Numbered from the stretch's first letter, positions 11,131-22,515 are shown. The stretch is DNA of 64,000 nucleotides from Bettongia penicillata ogilbyi (GCA_023548195.1 JAJHZJ010000311.1:3312419-3376418), one strand, 5' to 3'. The notes: a model not told the origin generated them from the letters alone. Made by a program: numbers and translations.

Positions 11131-12056
11131 GTTCTTGAAAACTTGACTCAGCATCAAAGCTTCACTCAGGAGCAATAGGAAAAAGAGTCACTGATTAAGG
11201 CTTCCTGAGTGCCACAGGGATCTAGATCTGGTCTCTTTCATCCCATATCCCTGTGATGAGAACATAAGGGGAGGGGCGCAGTCCTACTCCAGACCCAGTC
11301 TCCTCATGTGAGTCATCGATGCCTGGGTTGAGTCTAGAGAGGACAGGAAAATAGAACTGCTATGATTGCAAATTGATCTGTTATGCTCAGAACTGGTTAC
11401 TGAAAATGAAACGAGCTGTCAATAAAGTATTATCTACTTGGGAACCTGGAACCACTTTACATCCTGCTGTTGCCTCCCCCCCATCCCTGCACCATCTCAA
11501 CCTCACCCACTTCCTGGCTGCAATTGAGACACTGCTGTTCTAATACAGACCAAGGGTATCTGCTCTGGTCCCTAAAGAAGCAGTCCAGGGCACAGGGGGT
11601 TATGTGACCTGGGAGAACCCTATAATGGGTGATAGGGATCCATGGCAGATTCATGAGCAAAGGAGTCTTCTCCTATAAAATGAGATACTTGATCTAGATA
11701 ATCTGTAAGACCTCTTCCAGCTCAACTATCCTTAGAATCTGGCTCTAGGATGAATGTTTCTGGTCAAAGTTTATTCTCTTCTGCCTGAGTGAGTGCTGAA
11801 ACTGGTAGAAGGGCTATCCATTTCAGGTTCAGTGGTTTGGTAGTCACATAATCAGCATTTAGTAACTGGGAATCCCTCTAGATCCCTAAAATTGGATTCA
11901 TTTACAACATGTATTCCCAGATACAGATGAGTTATTCATTTGAAGATGTTCCTGCTTAGGACACCTAGACTGCCCTCCAGGAAACAGGATGGATCCATGG
12001 CCCCAAGATGGTTAGGGATGATGTCATAGTGACAAGCTGACATTAAAACCTATTCT

Positions 12057-12061
<5 letters not shown>
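11131..12061. other. Mostly unassigned, with a MIR-like tail at 11670-11745
   Basis: TATAAAATGAGATACTTGATC and AGACCTCTTCCAGCTCAACT at 11670-11745 resemble the 3' part of a MIR or THER1. The rest has no recognised family. Confidence 0.4.
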
Positions 12062-12139
<78 letters not shown>

Positions 12140-12172
12140 TCTGTAATACACACACATACACACACACACACA
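12062..12172. repeat. (TC)n followed by (AC)n
   Basis: About 36 TC units (12062-12134), then an AC run (12148-12172). Arginine-glutamate-rich open frames on the minus strand are repeat translation only. Confidence 0.95.
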
Positions 12173-12298
12173 ACTTCCTAGCTCCTTTCAAGATTTCTTG
12201 CCTTAGTGGGTGTAGAGCGAAGACAACATCTCTTTTATTTTCTTTCCCATTGGAACCACTCATGTCCCTTCCCTGACAAAAGAAAGAGCTGCTCTCTT

Positions 12299-12487
<189 letters not shown>

Positions 12488-12690
12488 CGAAAAGAACCTC
12501 TCTGTACCAAAAGGATATTGGAACAAGGACTTCCCCATACTGTGAAAGCAAAAGAGTTGGGGCCAGGATAGGTGGGTTCAGAAGAGACTAGTTATGGGAA
12601 AGGGTACTTTGAAGCTACTGAGCTCCTCTCCTTTCCCTCTCCCCCCTCACCTCCAATTTCCTCCCTTTCCCTATTTTTCTTCTAAGGTCC

Positions 12691-13330
12691 AATAGAAAGA
12701 AGGGGTAGGGAAGAGGAAGAGGGGAAGAGGAGAAAGGAAAGAAACTGGGAGAGAGAGAAAGGGAGTGAGAGCTGGAGTAAAGGAAGGGAGAAAGGATGAA
12801 AAAAGGAGAAGAAACAGGGAAGGAGGCAAACAGGAAATGGGAGGGAAGAAAAAGACAGTGAGTGAAAAATTGGAGAGAAAAAAGAAGACTCCAAAAAGGG
12901 AAAAACAGAGAACAAGAGATAGTGAAGGGGTGAGAAAGGAAAGGAGAAAGGGAGACAGGAAGAAAGGAGGACAGAAAAAAGGGGAGGGAAACAGGAGGAG
13001 AGAGGAGAAAGGAAGAGAGGAGTGAAGGGATAAAGAGAAACAAGGTAAACAAATTAGCAAGGTTAGAAAAACCTACATAAATAGACAACAAAGGAAGATG
13101 AGAAAATTCAGAGACAGGCAGAGATGCAATTAAAGAAGATATAAAGACATTCTGAGAGAGGCAAACCCAAGCATGACACACAGAGACAAAAAAAGGAGAA
13201 ATTAAGAAAGACAAGGGCCAAGAGAGTGGGGGAGGGGGGGACAAAGATGTAAAGAGAGCACAAAGAGAGAGAGCCTTATAGACTGACTTAAAGTCAGCAA
13301 GAGAATGATGAATACCAGGCCAGTAGAGAC
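12691..13330. repeat. Long polypurine tract
   Basis: The plus strand is almost entirely A and G from 12691 to about 13040, then GA-rich with sparse pyrimidines to 13330. It is not one short unit: GGGAGA, GGAGAAAGG and GAAAGA motifs mix. The minus strand has a 268-codon open frame (12615-13421) made of Leu, Ser, Phe and Pro, which is what a polypyrimidine strand encodes. Confidence 0.9.
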
Positions 13331-13339
13331 AAAGACAGA

Positions 13340-13341
<2 letters not shown>

Positions 13342-13423
<82 letters not shown>
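13342..13423. repeat. (CT)n followed by (CA)n
   Basis: CT units at 13342-13370 switch directly to CA units at 13371-13423. Confidence 0.95.
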
Positions 13424-13426
<3 letters not shown>

Positions 13427-14434
13427 CAATGTCATATCTGCTGGGTAAAGGAACCTGATCATGCTAATGGGGAAAAGGATACTTGATCCAACAACACTAG
13501 CTGCTAGAAGGGGGACCACTCCCCTACCTTTTCCTGCTCCTGACTCCACACAGCTTTCCTCCCACCCCCACTCCCGCCTCCATCAGGGAAGGGCTGCACT
13601 CCACAATACAGAAAGCTTAAATGGACCTGACAGGGACCTTACACCTTGCTCCAGCTCCCTTCAACTCTGACACACTCTGAATGTTCCTACCGTGCCTCAT
13701 TGGCTGCCTTACTCCATCAGCTATCAGAAGCATATATAGCTTATTTTGCAGTTCACTGTCCTCCTCCTTCCCTTCTGGCTCCCCTCCCCCTTCTAGTTCT
13801 GTCACATACATCCCATCCCCAGATGCATCAGGAGCCACAACTTGCACAAAGAAAGGCCCAGAAAATGGCAGATCTTCAGTCAAGGTCACACAGCATCAAG
13901 GACAGAGATAGTTTCTGTGCTGCTCCCCCTATACCCTGGAAACCCTTATTTCCACCTGTCCCATTCCCACCCCAATGTCCTAGTGAGTCTCCCCCAACCA
14001 ATGCCAGATCAATCAAAACAAAAGCAAGAATTTGGTTGCATGAACTTTCTCCCCAGCCCCCTCCCCAGTCCTGGCATCTCCCCACCCTGCCATTCCCAGG
14101 TGATCCTCCCCTTTCTGCTGGGGCATGCTTGACAGATTGCTGGTGTAAATGGAATATTTCTGCGAATGCTACTTACTCTCAGATCTCCTCATCCCTTCTG
14201 CCTAATGGTCCCCAGGGCTTGAGGGAGGCACAAGCAAGCCTCTGGTGGAAGGCCTGAGAGGTGTGTATCATGTCACTAGGGCTTATGTAAGTGCACAGTG
14301 CCCGGCACTCCACTGAAATGATGTTTCCCAGCCTCTGAGTACTGCACGTCACTGCATTCTGCCACTTCCAGCTCCTGAGCCAGAGGGAGGAGGGAGCTGA
14401 CCCCAAGCAAGGGTGCCAGGATCCCTAGCTGCTG
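13424..14434. other. C-rich single-copy-looking DNA with a 203-codon open frame
   Basis: The plus-strand frame at 13646-14257 is the longest one here not made of simple repeats. Its product is rich in Pro, Ser and Leu, has no domain or signal I recognise, and is overlapped by three other frames, as expected in C-rich DNA. No splice or promoter pattern supports it. Conservation or transcript data would decide. Confidence 0.35.
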
Positions 14435-14705
14435 ACCAGAAAATCACAGACTTTTAGATTGGAAGGGACCTCAAAGGTCAATCAGTCCAGTTATGGCTGA
14501 ATAGGAATTCTACCTATAACATTCTCATCAGTGGTCACTCAATCCCTGTTTGGTGAATTCTAGAGATAAGATGGGGAGCTCCCTGTCTCCTGAAACAGCC
14601 CTTTCCTCTGTTGGATGGATCAAATTATCAGTATTTTCCCCCTTAAAATGAACAGAAACCTCTCTTTCTGCAATTTCTAACATCTGATGGAGCCATAGGA
14701 GGCTT
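14435..14705 (-). mobile_element. CR1/L3 LINE 3' end, antisense
   Basis: ATTGGAAGGGACCTCAAAGG, CAATCAGTCCAG, CAGTGGTCACTCAATCCCTG and GATGGGGAGCTCCCTGTCTC reproduce the antisense CR1/L3 3' layout. Confidence 0.8.
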
Positions 14706-15629
14706 GATTAGGGGGAGGCATTGCAAAGGAGGTCTGCATTGTTGCAGAGATTCCCCATCCTGCTTAGATTTTATTGCTGTTCTTATAAGGAACTATAAGG
14801 CCTATCTGGCCCATATCTAATAACAAAAGCAAGTGCTAGTGGTAGGGATCAAACTAGATGGCCTCAAAGGGCCCTTCCCACCATGAGATTCAAGTATTCT
14901 GATGCCTCTGTCTGAAGGGAGGAAAATCTTTGGTTGCAAGGTTCTGAGATCTCTGAGGAAGGAAGCCATCTGCAGCTTGGAAGACACAGGAATGGAGAAT
15001 GTGACTCCTGAGTGATATCTCTTCACTAAGGCACCAGCACCGAAGGAAACAAGACAGCAGAGGTGTTTTACATTCAGCCCAGGTCTTTCCTGTGATCACC
15101 TCTCAAGATGGGACATAATCTCAGTTCCCCCAGGAGTCTCTACAGTTTTCCAGAGCCTGATGTAGTATGAATTTTGCAGCAGGTGTGGAGGCAGGAGACC
15201 CAGACTGCTGAGCTGCAAAGCCCCAGCCCCACGTTCCCATACCTTGACTGAGCTGTGCTCGTGTATGTACACAGATGCATGTGCATACATGTGCAAGACA
15301 CACTGATACTCACATGCATGTTTGCATCCTAAAACAAATACACACAATGACACTCAGATATCCTGACTATATACACTAATATGCCATCACAAACACATAC
15401 ATACTTACAAATACACTCAGACACGCATTAACATACTCACACACTTAGTCTCATGCATCCGTTTTTCAGTTGCCAAGAGCCTCCAGTCTGTGGTCCCAAG
15501 TGACTTCTTCTGCCTCACACAAACATGTCAGCCCACTCATGTGCCAGAGCACTTCAGTTTCACATTCCCATCTACTTAAACATTTCTGCATTTTTTCTAA
15601 CGCCCTTTTGCCTCAGTGATAAAAGAAGC
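14706..15629. other. Mostly unassigned; CR1-like end and CA-rich DNA
   Basis: ACTAGATGGCCTCAAAGGGCCC at 14850-14880 resembles a sense CR1/L3 end. From 15240 to 15440 the DNA is rich in CATGCA, ACACA and CATACA words without a clean repeat unit. Confidence 0.4.
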
Positions 15630-15885
15630 CAGGTGCCCTAGGGGACAGCACTTGGAGTTGGGAAGATCAGAATTCAAATCCTGCTTTGGACACTTTCTAG
15701 CTACGTAAGCCTGGGAAAGTCACTTAACCTCATATTCCTCCATAAAATTTTCATTTTATCTCTAAAATGGAGATAATAATAGCATCAGTCTCATAGGGTT
15801 ATTGTGAAGACCAAGTGAGATAATGTGTGTGAAGTGCTGTGCAGACTTCAAAGAGGTGTGTAAATGTTAGCCATTATCACAAGAC
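15630..15885 (+). mobile_element. MIR CORE-SINE, nearly complete
   Basis: Runs from GGGACAGCACTTGGAGTT through AGTCACTTAACCTCATATTC, AATGGAGATAATAATAGCA and TCATAGGGTTATTGTGAAG to the TTAGCCATTATCAC end. Confidence 0.85.
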
Positions 15886-16434
15886 ACACCTGGTACTCTC
15901 AAGCACACATAGAGGTGCTCAGACTCACTCTCTTCTTCCCTCTGTTTTCACTAACACAACCTGTGAATAGACCAAGCTGCCTGAATGAGAACCCAGTTAA
16001 CTGGTTAACTCAGCTCATCCTCTCCCTTCTGTAGCAGCCCCCTTCCTTCTCCTCTCCAGAGGAAAGTAACTTTAGATGACCAGAGAATGCCCAGTTAATG
16101 TGGGGTTTACTGGCTAGATTTCTCTCCCCCTCCCCCTCCCCCTCCCTCTCCCTCTCTCGTGTTTCCCAAAACCCTTAAACCAAGTGCAACCTAGTGCACA
16201 TAGCCCATAGCTTGGACTAATAGGTCCCTGCCCAAACTCCACCTGATGCCTGTTTTCTGGACCCTCCTGGCTTCACAGTGATTATCAATAGTAACTGTTG
16301 CTCTTTCCCTCCCAGTTTGATTTACTTATATTTTTTTTTCTTTTGTTCATTAAAGAGGTAACTCCTTGATTACTTCTTAGAAAGGACTATTCACTGAATG
16401 GGCATTGCCTCACTAAACAGGCCTTAGCCAAAAA
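15886..16434. other. Mostly unassigned DNA
   Basis: Nothing recognised apart from the C-tract block at 16126-16146. Confidence 0.4.
16126..16146 (-). repeat. Potential G-quadruplex / i-motif
   Basis: Four C tracts of 5, 5, 5 and 3 separated by single T bases. The minus strand therefore has four G tracts with one-base loops, a classic strong quadruplex pattern. Confidence 0.8.
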
Positions 16435-16645
16435 AGGCCAACGTCTCCCACTGCATCCTGGGCTGTCTCCAGTTATGCTGATGAATATCTGGTCACTGGA
16501 TCCAGATGGCTCAGGAGAAGAAAGTGAGGTTGGTGACCTGCACAGCCCTCCCTCACTCGACATAAAGTCAAGTGCAAGTCCTGTCATCATTTCTCTGATG
16601 TCATGGTCTTCTTCACAATGAAAGATGAACACAACAACACTTCCT
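16435..16645 (+). mobile_element. RTE-type SINE tail
   Basis: GCATCCTGGGCTGTCTCCAG, GATGAATATCTGGTCACTGG, ACAGCCCTCCCTCACTCGAC and GGTCTTCTTCACAATGAAAG match the 8217 and 52705 copies. Confidence 0.7.
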
Positions 16646-16714
16646 TTCTTACCTGTGGATTCAGGCCCCTCCCCAACACTCCTCCTTGCACACTCATGGA
16701 CTACCAGTATATTG

Positions 16715-16870
16715 ATCTTGAAGGAATCTTTGAAATGATCTTGTTCAAAGTCCTTACTTCACAGATGAAGAGAGTGAATCCCTGAGATCAACTGTCTAAC
16801 ATCGTACAAATCAAGGTAATGGCAGAGCCAAGATTAGAACCCATTTCTCCTCACCTCTAGTCCAATGGTC
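16715..16870 (-). mobile_element. MIR fragment, antisense
   Basis: CACAGATGAAGAGAGTGAAT and AGATTAGAACCCATTTCTCC in antisense MIR order. Confidence 0.6.
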
Positions 16871-16924
16871 TCTCCATGGTCCCAAGTTCTTTCCCTCCCT
16901 CTTCTTACTCAGGGTCATCTTCTT

Positions 16925-17105
16925 AGCATCATAGAACTAGAGTCAGAAGAGACCTCAAATGCCATCTGATCTAATCCATGCATTTTACAGATAAGGACAC
17001 TGAGTCCAGCAATGTTGAGTGACTTCCCTCATATCATATATCCATAAACAAGATTTGAACTCAGTTCCTCTGACTCTAAAGTCAGTCAGCGATCTTTACA
17101 CTGTG
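16925..17105 (-). mobile_element. MIR fragment, antisense
   Basis: CATTTTACAGATAAGGACAC, GTGACTTCCCTCATATCA and GATTTGAACTCAGTTCCTC in order. Confidence 0.75.
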
Positions 17106-17894
17106 TCCTACACTGACGATTCCCCATTGTCATTGTATAGAGATTTCCTCACCCAACTCTGACTAAAGACACTGAGGAGAGAGCTTGAGCCACCTTCTTG
17201 TCTGACTTTGCAACTTCCCACACCCCTGGAATTGTGTCTAAGGTTCCCAGTCATATAGAGGAGGCTCAAAGTGAACCCCCATCAGGGAAACTGATGAGAG
17301 CATCAAAGTTAGTCTTTCTTTCCCCTTCTTCCCAACCATCCAAAACATCTAGCAAAGGGAGGCTAAAACACCTCCCATTCCAGAGCTCCCCCCACCCCAC
17401 TCTGGTTTCCCAGATCCTGCTCCTGTTTAGTAAATAAATTGAGGGCAGTGGTAATAATATACCTGTCAGATAGCAGCAAGCTTCCAATTTCTGCTGTCAG
17501 ACCAGCCTGGCCTGGTCGCTCTGTTCTGAGATGATGCCGTAAGTCATCCACTTCCCCTACATCCCACCAAGGGAGGGAGCTTCCTCATTAGCCAGCACAG
17601 ATTGAGAACAGACCTAAGGAAGAACTTTCAGACAAGAATTGTTAGATACTGGGAAGCATGCCTAAGAGATGTTTGTAGAAACTCCTCTATAGATCAGGGG
17701 TATAACAGGGAGGATCTGGAGCAGGAGAATATCCATCATAAGATTCCATTCTCCCTCCCTGGGAGGTAAGGGTCACTTCTATCTGGAGAAGGGGAGAAGG
17801 GGGGACCCACATAGCAACAGGAGTGCAGTCTAGCCAAGGATCTCAATGTCAGCAGGTTGATCTTATTAGAAAGTGAAATCACCAGCTTCTAGAG
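17106..17894. other. Mostly unassigned DNA
   Basis: CCTAAGGAAGAACTTTCAGAC near 17612 hints at a decayed CR1/L3 end. Nothing else was recognised. Confidence 0.4.
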
Positions 17895-18075
17895 CTCAGT
17901 GGCTCAATGGAAGGAGCTTGGTAGGATAGAAGCATCACTGTCTCTGGAGACAGAGGACTTGGGTTCAACTCTTACCACTGGCACTGATTATTGTATTGAC
18001 CCTGGATAAATCATTTGATCTCTGAACCTGAACTAAGTGACTTTTGAGGCTCCCTTCAGCCTAGAGTTATGATCT
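17895..18075 (+). mobile_element. MIR fragment
   Basis: CTTGGGTTCAACTCTTACC, CCTGGATAAATCATTTGATC and TGAGGCTCCCTTCAGCC in order. Confidence 0.6.
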
Positions 18076-18400
18076 ATTCTCCTTCCTCTATGCAAACCTG
18101 CACCTATATTATCACACATGGACAAGAATCCATCCATTTAAGAAAAACCTCTCTAGAGAGAAATATTCCATCCTTCCCCTCCTCCCCAGCCTGCTGCAAG
18201 CCAACTATTCCAGTGTCTAACAAGGCTTACAGTCAAGAAGTCCTTCCTTCTATCTAACATGCCCCCTCCACCCACCTCCTAAGCTTTTGTCCATTTCTTC
18301 TTTCTCTGTCCTCACTGGAGAAAGTAAGTAAGTAGCTGAGTAATAAATCTTTACACCCCCTCCCAGACCTAACCTTCTTTCTTCTAGGATCAAAAAAAAA
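18076..18400 (-). mobile_element. Decayed CR1/L3, antisense
   Basis: CCAACTATTCCAGTGTCTAAC, GAAGTCCTTCCTTCTATCTAAC and TTTCTCTGTCCTCACTGG follow the antisense CR1/L3 3' region. Start and end are uncertain. Confidence 0.5.
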
Positions 18401-18439
18401 AAATCCCAGCTCTTGTCTAATCCATATCCTTGGGGGGTA

Positions 18440-18560
18440 TGGGGTATTCAGGAAGGACTGGTGTGCGGGCTTGCCTAGCCCTTTTCAGGGCTGCTCATCC
18501 ACCTTGGGTGCCACCTCTTTGACATGTCCTAAAAGACTGATGAAAATATCCAGCAGCCCC
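18440..18560 (+). mobile_element. 5' part of the long RTE-type unit
   Basis: TTCAGGAAGGACTGGTGTGC, CCCTTTTCAGGGCTGCTC and a TTTGACATGTCCTAA block match the opening of the 4661-5361 copy. Confidence 0.55.
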
Positions 18561-18984
18561 TTTTAGTCCGCCTAGCACCAGTCTAGTTAACTAAGGTGGA
18601 TGGAAAAATTACTCTCCTCCAAACAGAGAACATCCAGAGATTAGAGCAAGTTTATTTCCATGTTGTTCAAAGAAACCAAAATAAACACAAACAAATTTGG
18701 CAACACAAAGTTTGAGGAGGGACAGGCCCCCCTCTGTACTCCTGCTGAGTCTCTGTGGTCGATACTGCCTGCTTGGTGATAGAAGGATGAGTAACTCCTG
18801 ACTACCCACTGAGCTGGGAAGACATCCCAGAGACTGATGAGCCCAGGGAATCAAACATAACTTGGGCTAACATGATGACAGAGGTTCCCTGATTTTTCTT
18901 CTGTGGTCTAGGGGTATATAGTGAGCAAGTGTCCAGGGCCCACCCTTGGAGAGGTCTCTTTTTGCTATGTATGATTTCTAGTGG
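18561..18984. other. Unassigned DNA
   Basis: No family or exon recognised. Confidence 0.4.
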
Positions 18985-19057
18985 CTATTAATAACAACTT
19001 GGAGTTCTATAGCAGCATGGAATTTTTCCATTTTTTCCCCTTAACATCAATCCTATG
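18985..19057 (-). mobile_element. Left half of a MIR split by L1
   Basis: A decayed MIR 3' end ending in AACATCAATCCTATG. The partner half starts at 19893 across the inserted L1. Confidence 0.55.
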
Positions 19058-19170
19058 GAAAAGGACCCACATGTACAAAAAATTTATAGCAGCTCTCTAT
19101 GGCAAAGAATTAGAAATTGAAGGGATGCCCATCAATTGGGGAATGGCGGAATGGCTGAACAAGTTGTGGC

Positions 19171-19212
<42 letters not shown>

Positions 19213-19257
19213 GTAATGATATATATATGTAATGATATATATATATATATATATATG
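19171..19257. repeat. (AT)n expanded inside L1
   Basis: AT units interrupted by GTAATG twice; a third GTAATG is the native L1 continuation. Other L1 copies have only CATATGAATGTAATGG at this place. Confidence 0.9.
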
Positions 19258-19644
19258 TAATGGAATACTATTGTTCTATAAGAAATGGTGAGCAGGTAGG
19301 TTTCAGGAAAACCTGGAAAGACTTACATGAACTGATGCTAAGTGAAGTGAGCAGAACCAGGAGAACATTGTATACAATACATGTACATACAATAACATGT
19401 ACATACAATAACATACAGCAACATGGTGAGATGATCAATTTTGATAGACTTAAATCTTCTCAGCAATACAATGATCTAAGACAATTCAAAAAGACTTATG
19501 ACGGAAAATGCCATCAACATCCAGAGAAAGACCTATGGAGTCTGAATGCAGATTAAAGCATACTATTTTTCTCTTTTTTGGTTGTTTTTTCTTTCACATA
19601 GTTTTTCCCCTTTGTTCTAATCTTTCTTTGACAAAATGACTAAT

Positions 19645-19701
19645 CATCATTTCTCTGATGGTATGGTCTTCTTCAGCAAAGAAGGATGAACACAAAACAA
19701 C
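19645..19701 (+). mobile_element. 57-bp RTE-type 3' fragment inside L1
   Basis: CATCATTTCTCTGATGGTATGG through GAAGGATGAACACAAAACAAC matches the end of the 16435 and 22405 copies, and L1 sequence resumes immediately after. Confidence 0.7.
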
Positions 19702-19892
19702 GTGGAAATACATTTAATATGATTGGACACATATAGCCTATATCAAATTGTTTACTATCTGGGGGGTGGGGGAGAGGGAGAAAAAATTGGGATTCAAAAT
19801 CTTATAAAAGTGAATGTTGAAAACTATCTTTACATGTAATTGGGAAAAACAAAATAATATTAAATGGGGGGAAATAATTTAAAAGAAAAAGA

Positions 19893-20095
19893 AACATCAA
19901 CCTTATGAGGATAGTGGCATAAGTAGGATGGGTCCCATTTTACAGAGGTGGAAAAGAAGCCCAGAAAGGGCACATGTCCAGTTTAGCCTATGGAGGCACA
20001 GATCTTAAGTTAAAGAAGCAGGATCCAAACCTATGTAACCCAAGTCTTCTGATTTCAAGTCCAGTGCCTTCTCCATGACACCATGAACTTCTCTG
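19893..20095 (-). mobile_element. Right half of the split MIR
   Basis: CCATTTTACAGAGGTGG, GGCACAGATCTTAAG and TCAAGTCCAGTGCCTTC follow the antisense MIR order. Confidence 0.65.
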
Positions 20096-20255
20096 AGACC
20101 CTTCAAATTGTATAGATCTAGGAAACATCACTGGGGAGAAGGGGAAGGGGAATGAATTTTCATTGACCTGAACTGTTTAAACACCAGTCTTCCAAGGAGC
20201 TGGTGATGGAAGTCAAAAACATTCTGTGATCTCATATTGAACTTAAAAGTGCTAG

Positions 20256-20815
20256 TCAGGCAGTAAACGAGCGTTTATTAAGCACCTGCTAGGAGCTGTG
20301 CTAAATGCTGAGGATATAAAGAAAAACAAAAACATGTACCCTTCCCTCAGAGAATTCATGTTCCATTAGGGAAACAAAATATGAACAACTGTGTACATAC
20401 AAGACATACACAGGGTCAATGGAACATGATCTCAGGGGGAAAGAACTCACAAGAGAGTAGGGCCTGGGAAAGGGCTCCTGTAGAAGGTAGGATTTGAGCT
20501 GAGGAATTCAGGCTTAGAGGAAGCCAGGAAGTGGAGGTGAAGTAGAGCATTCCCCATACAGGGGACAGCCCATGAAAAGGCATGGAGTCAGGAAATAGAA
20601 TATTCTGTTTGAGGAACATTGAAAAGCCAGCATAGTTGGATCATAGAATATATTCCTGAGAGTAGAGAGATTGGAAAGGTAGGAAAGGGACAAGTTTTGA
20701 AGGGCTTTAAAAGCCAAACAAAAAATTGTATATTCGATACTGGAATAATAGGAAGACACTGGAGTTTTTGGGTGGAGATTGTGGAAAGAAGGAAACATCC
20801 TGTATTATTAGGCTT
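20256..20815 (-). mobile_element. L2 3' region, antisense
   Basis: GAGCGTTTATTAAGCACCTGC, GGAAGCCAGGAAGTGGAGG, GAGCATTCCCCATACAGGG, GAAGGGCTTTAAAAGCC and GACACTGGAGTTTTTG are in antisense L2 order. Confidence 0.85.
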
Positions 20816-21119
20816 TTTTTGCCCAGCTCTCTTGAGTTATCCTGGATCTATATGTTCTATATCACCTGGAAGGATATAGAGGTTCCAGATTTAACACCTA
20901 CCCCATCTTAATATCTAGGTCTCTACTGGCTCCTGTGAAGCACCTCAAACTCTACTTCCTTTGTTCCCAAATTTGTACCCAAATAACAGGATAATGCCTC
21001 CCCCACCCCACCATCCACCACCCCCAAACCACCTCAAGCTTGGTTCTTGATATAGTAGATCCTCACTGTATTCTGCCTATGCTGCAGCAGCTGGTCTGTC
21101 CATCAGGAGCATCAAAAGT
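20816..21119. other. Unassigned DNA
   Basis: Nothing recognised. Confidence 0.4.
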
Positions 21120-21480
21120 ATTACCTTAAAGACGCATAAAGTACTGAACCTGTAGTCAGGAAAATCTAAGTTCAAATACTGCCTAAGATCCTAGATTTGT
21201 GACTCCATTTGTCTCAGTTTCCTCATCTATAAAATATGGATAATAATGGCACCTATCTCCCAAGGTTGTTGTGAGGATAAAATATGATTATGTATGTGTA
21301 TATATATGTATGTATACACACACACACACATATATATATTTATATATAAATATTTTACAAACCTTAAAGTGGTATATAAATAGTAGCTAATGTTTTAACA
21401 CAGAAAGTAACTTCTCAGCCTCAGGTTTGTTATCTATAAAATGGGGAAAGTAATACTTTATCTTAGAGTTTGTTAGACTT
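21120..21480 (+). mobile_element. MIR with internal AT/AC repeat, plus a second MIR tail
   Basis: TCAGTTTCCTCATCTATAAA, CAAGGTTGTTGTGAGGATAAA and a GTATATAAATAGTAGCTAATG end enclose an AT/AC repeat at 21290-21350. A second GTTATCTATAAAATGGGG block starts at about 21430. Confidence 0.75.
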
Positions 21481-21840
21481 TGTTAAATAGCCTGGAACTT
21501 GTGAACACATCTATCATACAGGGTTTCTCATTGCACAAAATTTGTTGTATTTGTATCAACAAAGCAGCATTAATAAAGGATGTCAACAAAAGCTTGAATA
21601 TTCATCAATACTTCAACGGATTCTTAATCTCATTATGGAGCCTTCCTTCCAATTGTATTTTTCACAATTCATCCATGGCATCATTCTGTGAAAGACTTGT
21701 TAATATCCTCCCTAAAATATCTATGGATATCTACCCAACTACATAGCATCACCAGGAGAATAATGTTGCAAGAAAAAGACAGGAAGGAAGGAAGGAAAAT
21801 AGAGAAAGAGAGAGTGAGGGAGGGAGAGAAGAAGGAAGGT
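21481..21840. other. Unassigned DNA ending in a purine-rich repeat
   Basis: May hold decayed antisense RTE sequence contiguous with the next feature, but I cannot align it with confidence. GGAAGGAAGG and GAGAGA repeats occupy 21780-21838. Confidence 0.35.
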
Positions 21841-22173
21841 TGAAGTTTTGTTTCAGAAAGAAATTTGGGGATCACTAAAAGCAATGTGCCATTTCCCAAA
21901 GGCAATTCAACCTGCTTTCCTTCTCCTGTTCAATTCTATATCCAGCTCATTGGTTTTCTGCAGGTCAGTTCTATGGGAGTATACACTAGACTCCATATGA
22001 GAGTCTGAAGCAAAAGCATTCTTCATCCATTTGATTTTTCCTGCATGGATAGTTAGGTTGAAGTCATTTGAGTGTCTTTTTTTTTCTTTTAGCTCATTTA
22101 GGAGGCTCTTTAGTGTTCTGGGAACTTGTTGGGACCAACACAATGTCGTCCAGACATAGGAGCATAGGAACAT
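21841..22173 (-). mobile_element. RTE/BovB-clade reverse transcriptase fragment
   Basis: The minus-strand frame at 21907-22173 encodes KIKWMKN at residues 46-52 and ELDIELNRRRKAG at 77-88, spaced as in the C-terminal part of RTE/BovB reverse transcriptases (pattern KTKWMKN ... LNRRRKA). After a stop, AFGKW and a DP-rich stretch continue the family layout. No catalytic YADD-type motif is included, and no endonuclease or upstream part is present, so it is an inactive remnant. Confidence 0.7.
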
Positions 22174-22184
22174 GAACTATACAG

Positions 22185-22400
22185 CTGAATGGACCCTGAA
22201 AGGTCAGCTAATTCAACCCTTTCATTTTACAGATGAAATTGCCTAAAGAGATAAAAATAACTTGACACTTGATGCCCCAAACAACACAGAAACAAATTTT
22301 CTCTGGTGCCCTCATGTAGGGATGGCATGGTTGGGATTTGAAACTATGCCTTCTTATTCCACACCCTACATTCTTCCCATCATACCATACTGTCCCCTAA
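22185..22400 (-). mobile_element. MIR fragment, antisense, decayed
   Basis: CATTTTACAGATGAAATTGCC at 22224 and GGGATTTGAAACTATGCC at 22333 bracket a decayed middle. Confidence 0.55.
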
Positions 22401-22404
22401 ATGT

Positions 22405-22515
22405 TACACCTGAAGGACCCCACAGCCGTCCCTCACTCAAAACAAAGTCAAGTGCAAGTCATGTCATTATTTCTTTGATGGCATGGTCTTCTTCGGCAAC
22501 AAAGGAAGAACACAC
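22405..22515 (+). mobile_element. RTE-type SINE tail
   Basis: CCCTCACTCAAAACAAAGTC, GTGCAAGTCATGTCATTATT and GGTCTTCTTCGGCAACAAAGG. Confidence 0.7.

Larger units (their letters stand above)
19058..19892 (+). mobile_element. L1 3' end with target-site duplication inside a MIR
   Basis: ORF2 C-terminal and 3' UTR remnant with CCCATCAATTGGGGAATGGC, GAACTGATGCTAAGTGAAGTG and CATCCAGAGAAAGACCTATGG. Flanks AACATCAATCCTATG (19043-19057) and AACATCAACCTTATG (19893-19907) agree at 13 of 15 bases and MIR sequence runs on past them. It contains an AT expansion (19171-19257) and a 57-bp RTE-type insert (19645-19701). Confidence 0.85.

Noticed and set aside
12615..13421. 268-codon minus-strand open frame
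   Set aside because: It is the translation of a polypyrimidine tract and CA/CT microsatellite: Leu, Ser, Phe, Pro and Cys-Val runs without any domain.
13646..14257. 203-codon plus-strand open frame as a gene
   Set aside because: Pro/Ser/Leu-rich product of C-rich DNA, overlapped by several other frames, no recognised domain and no splice or promoter evidence.
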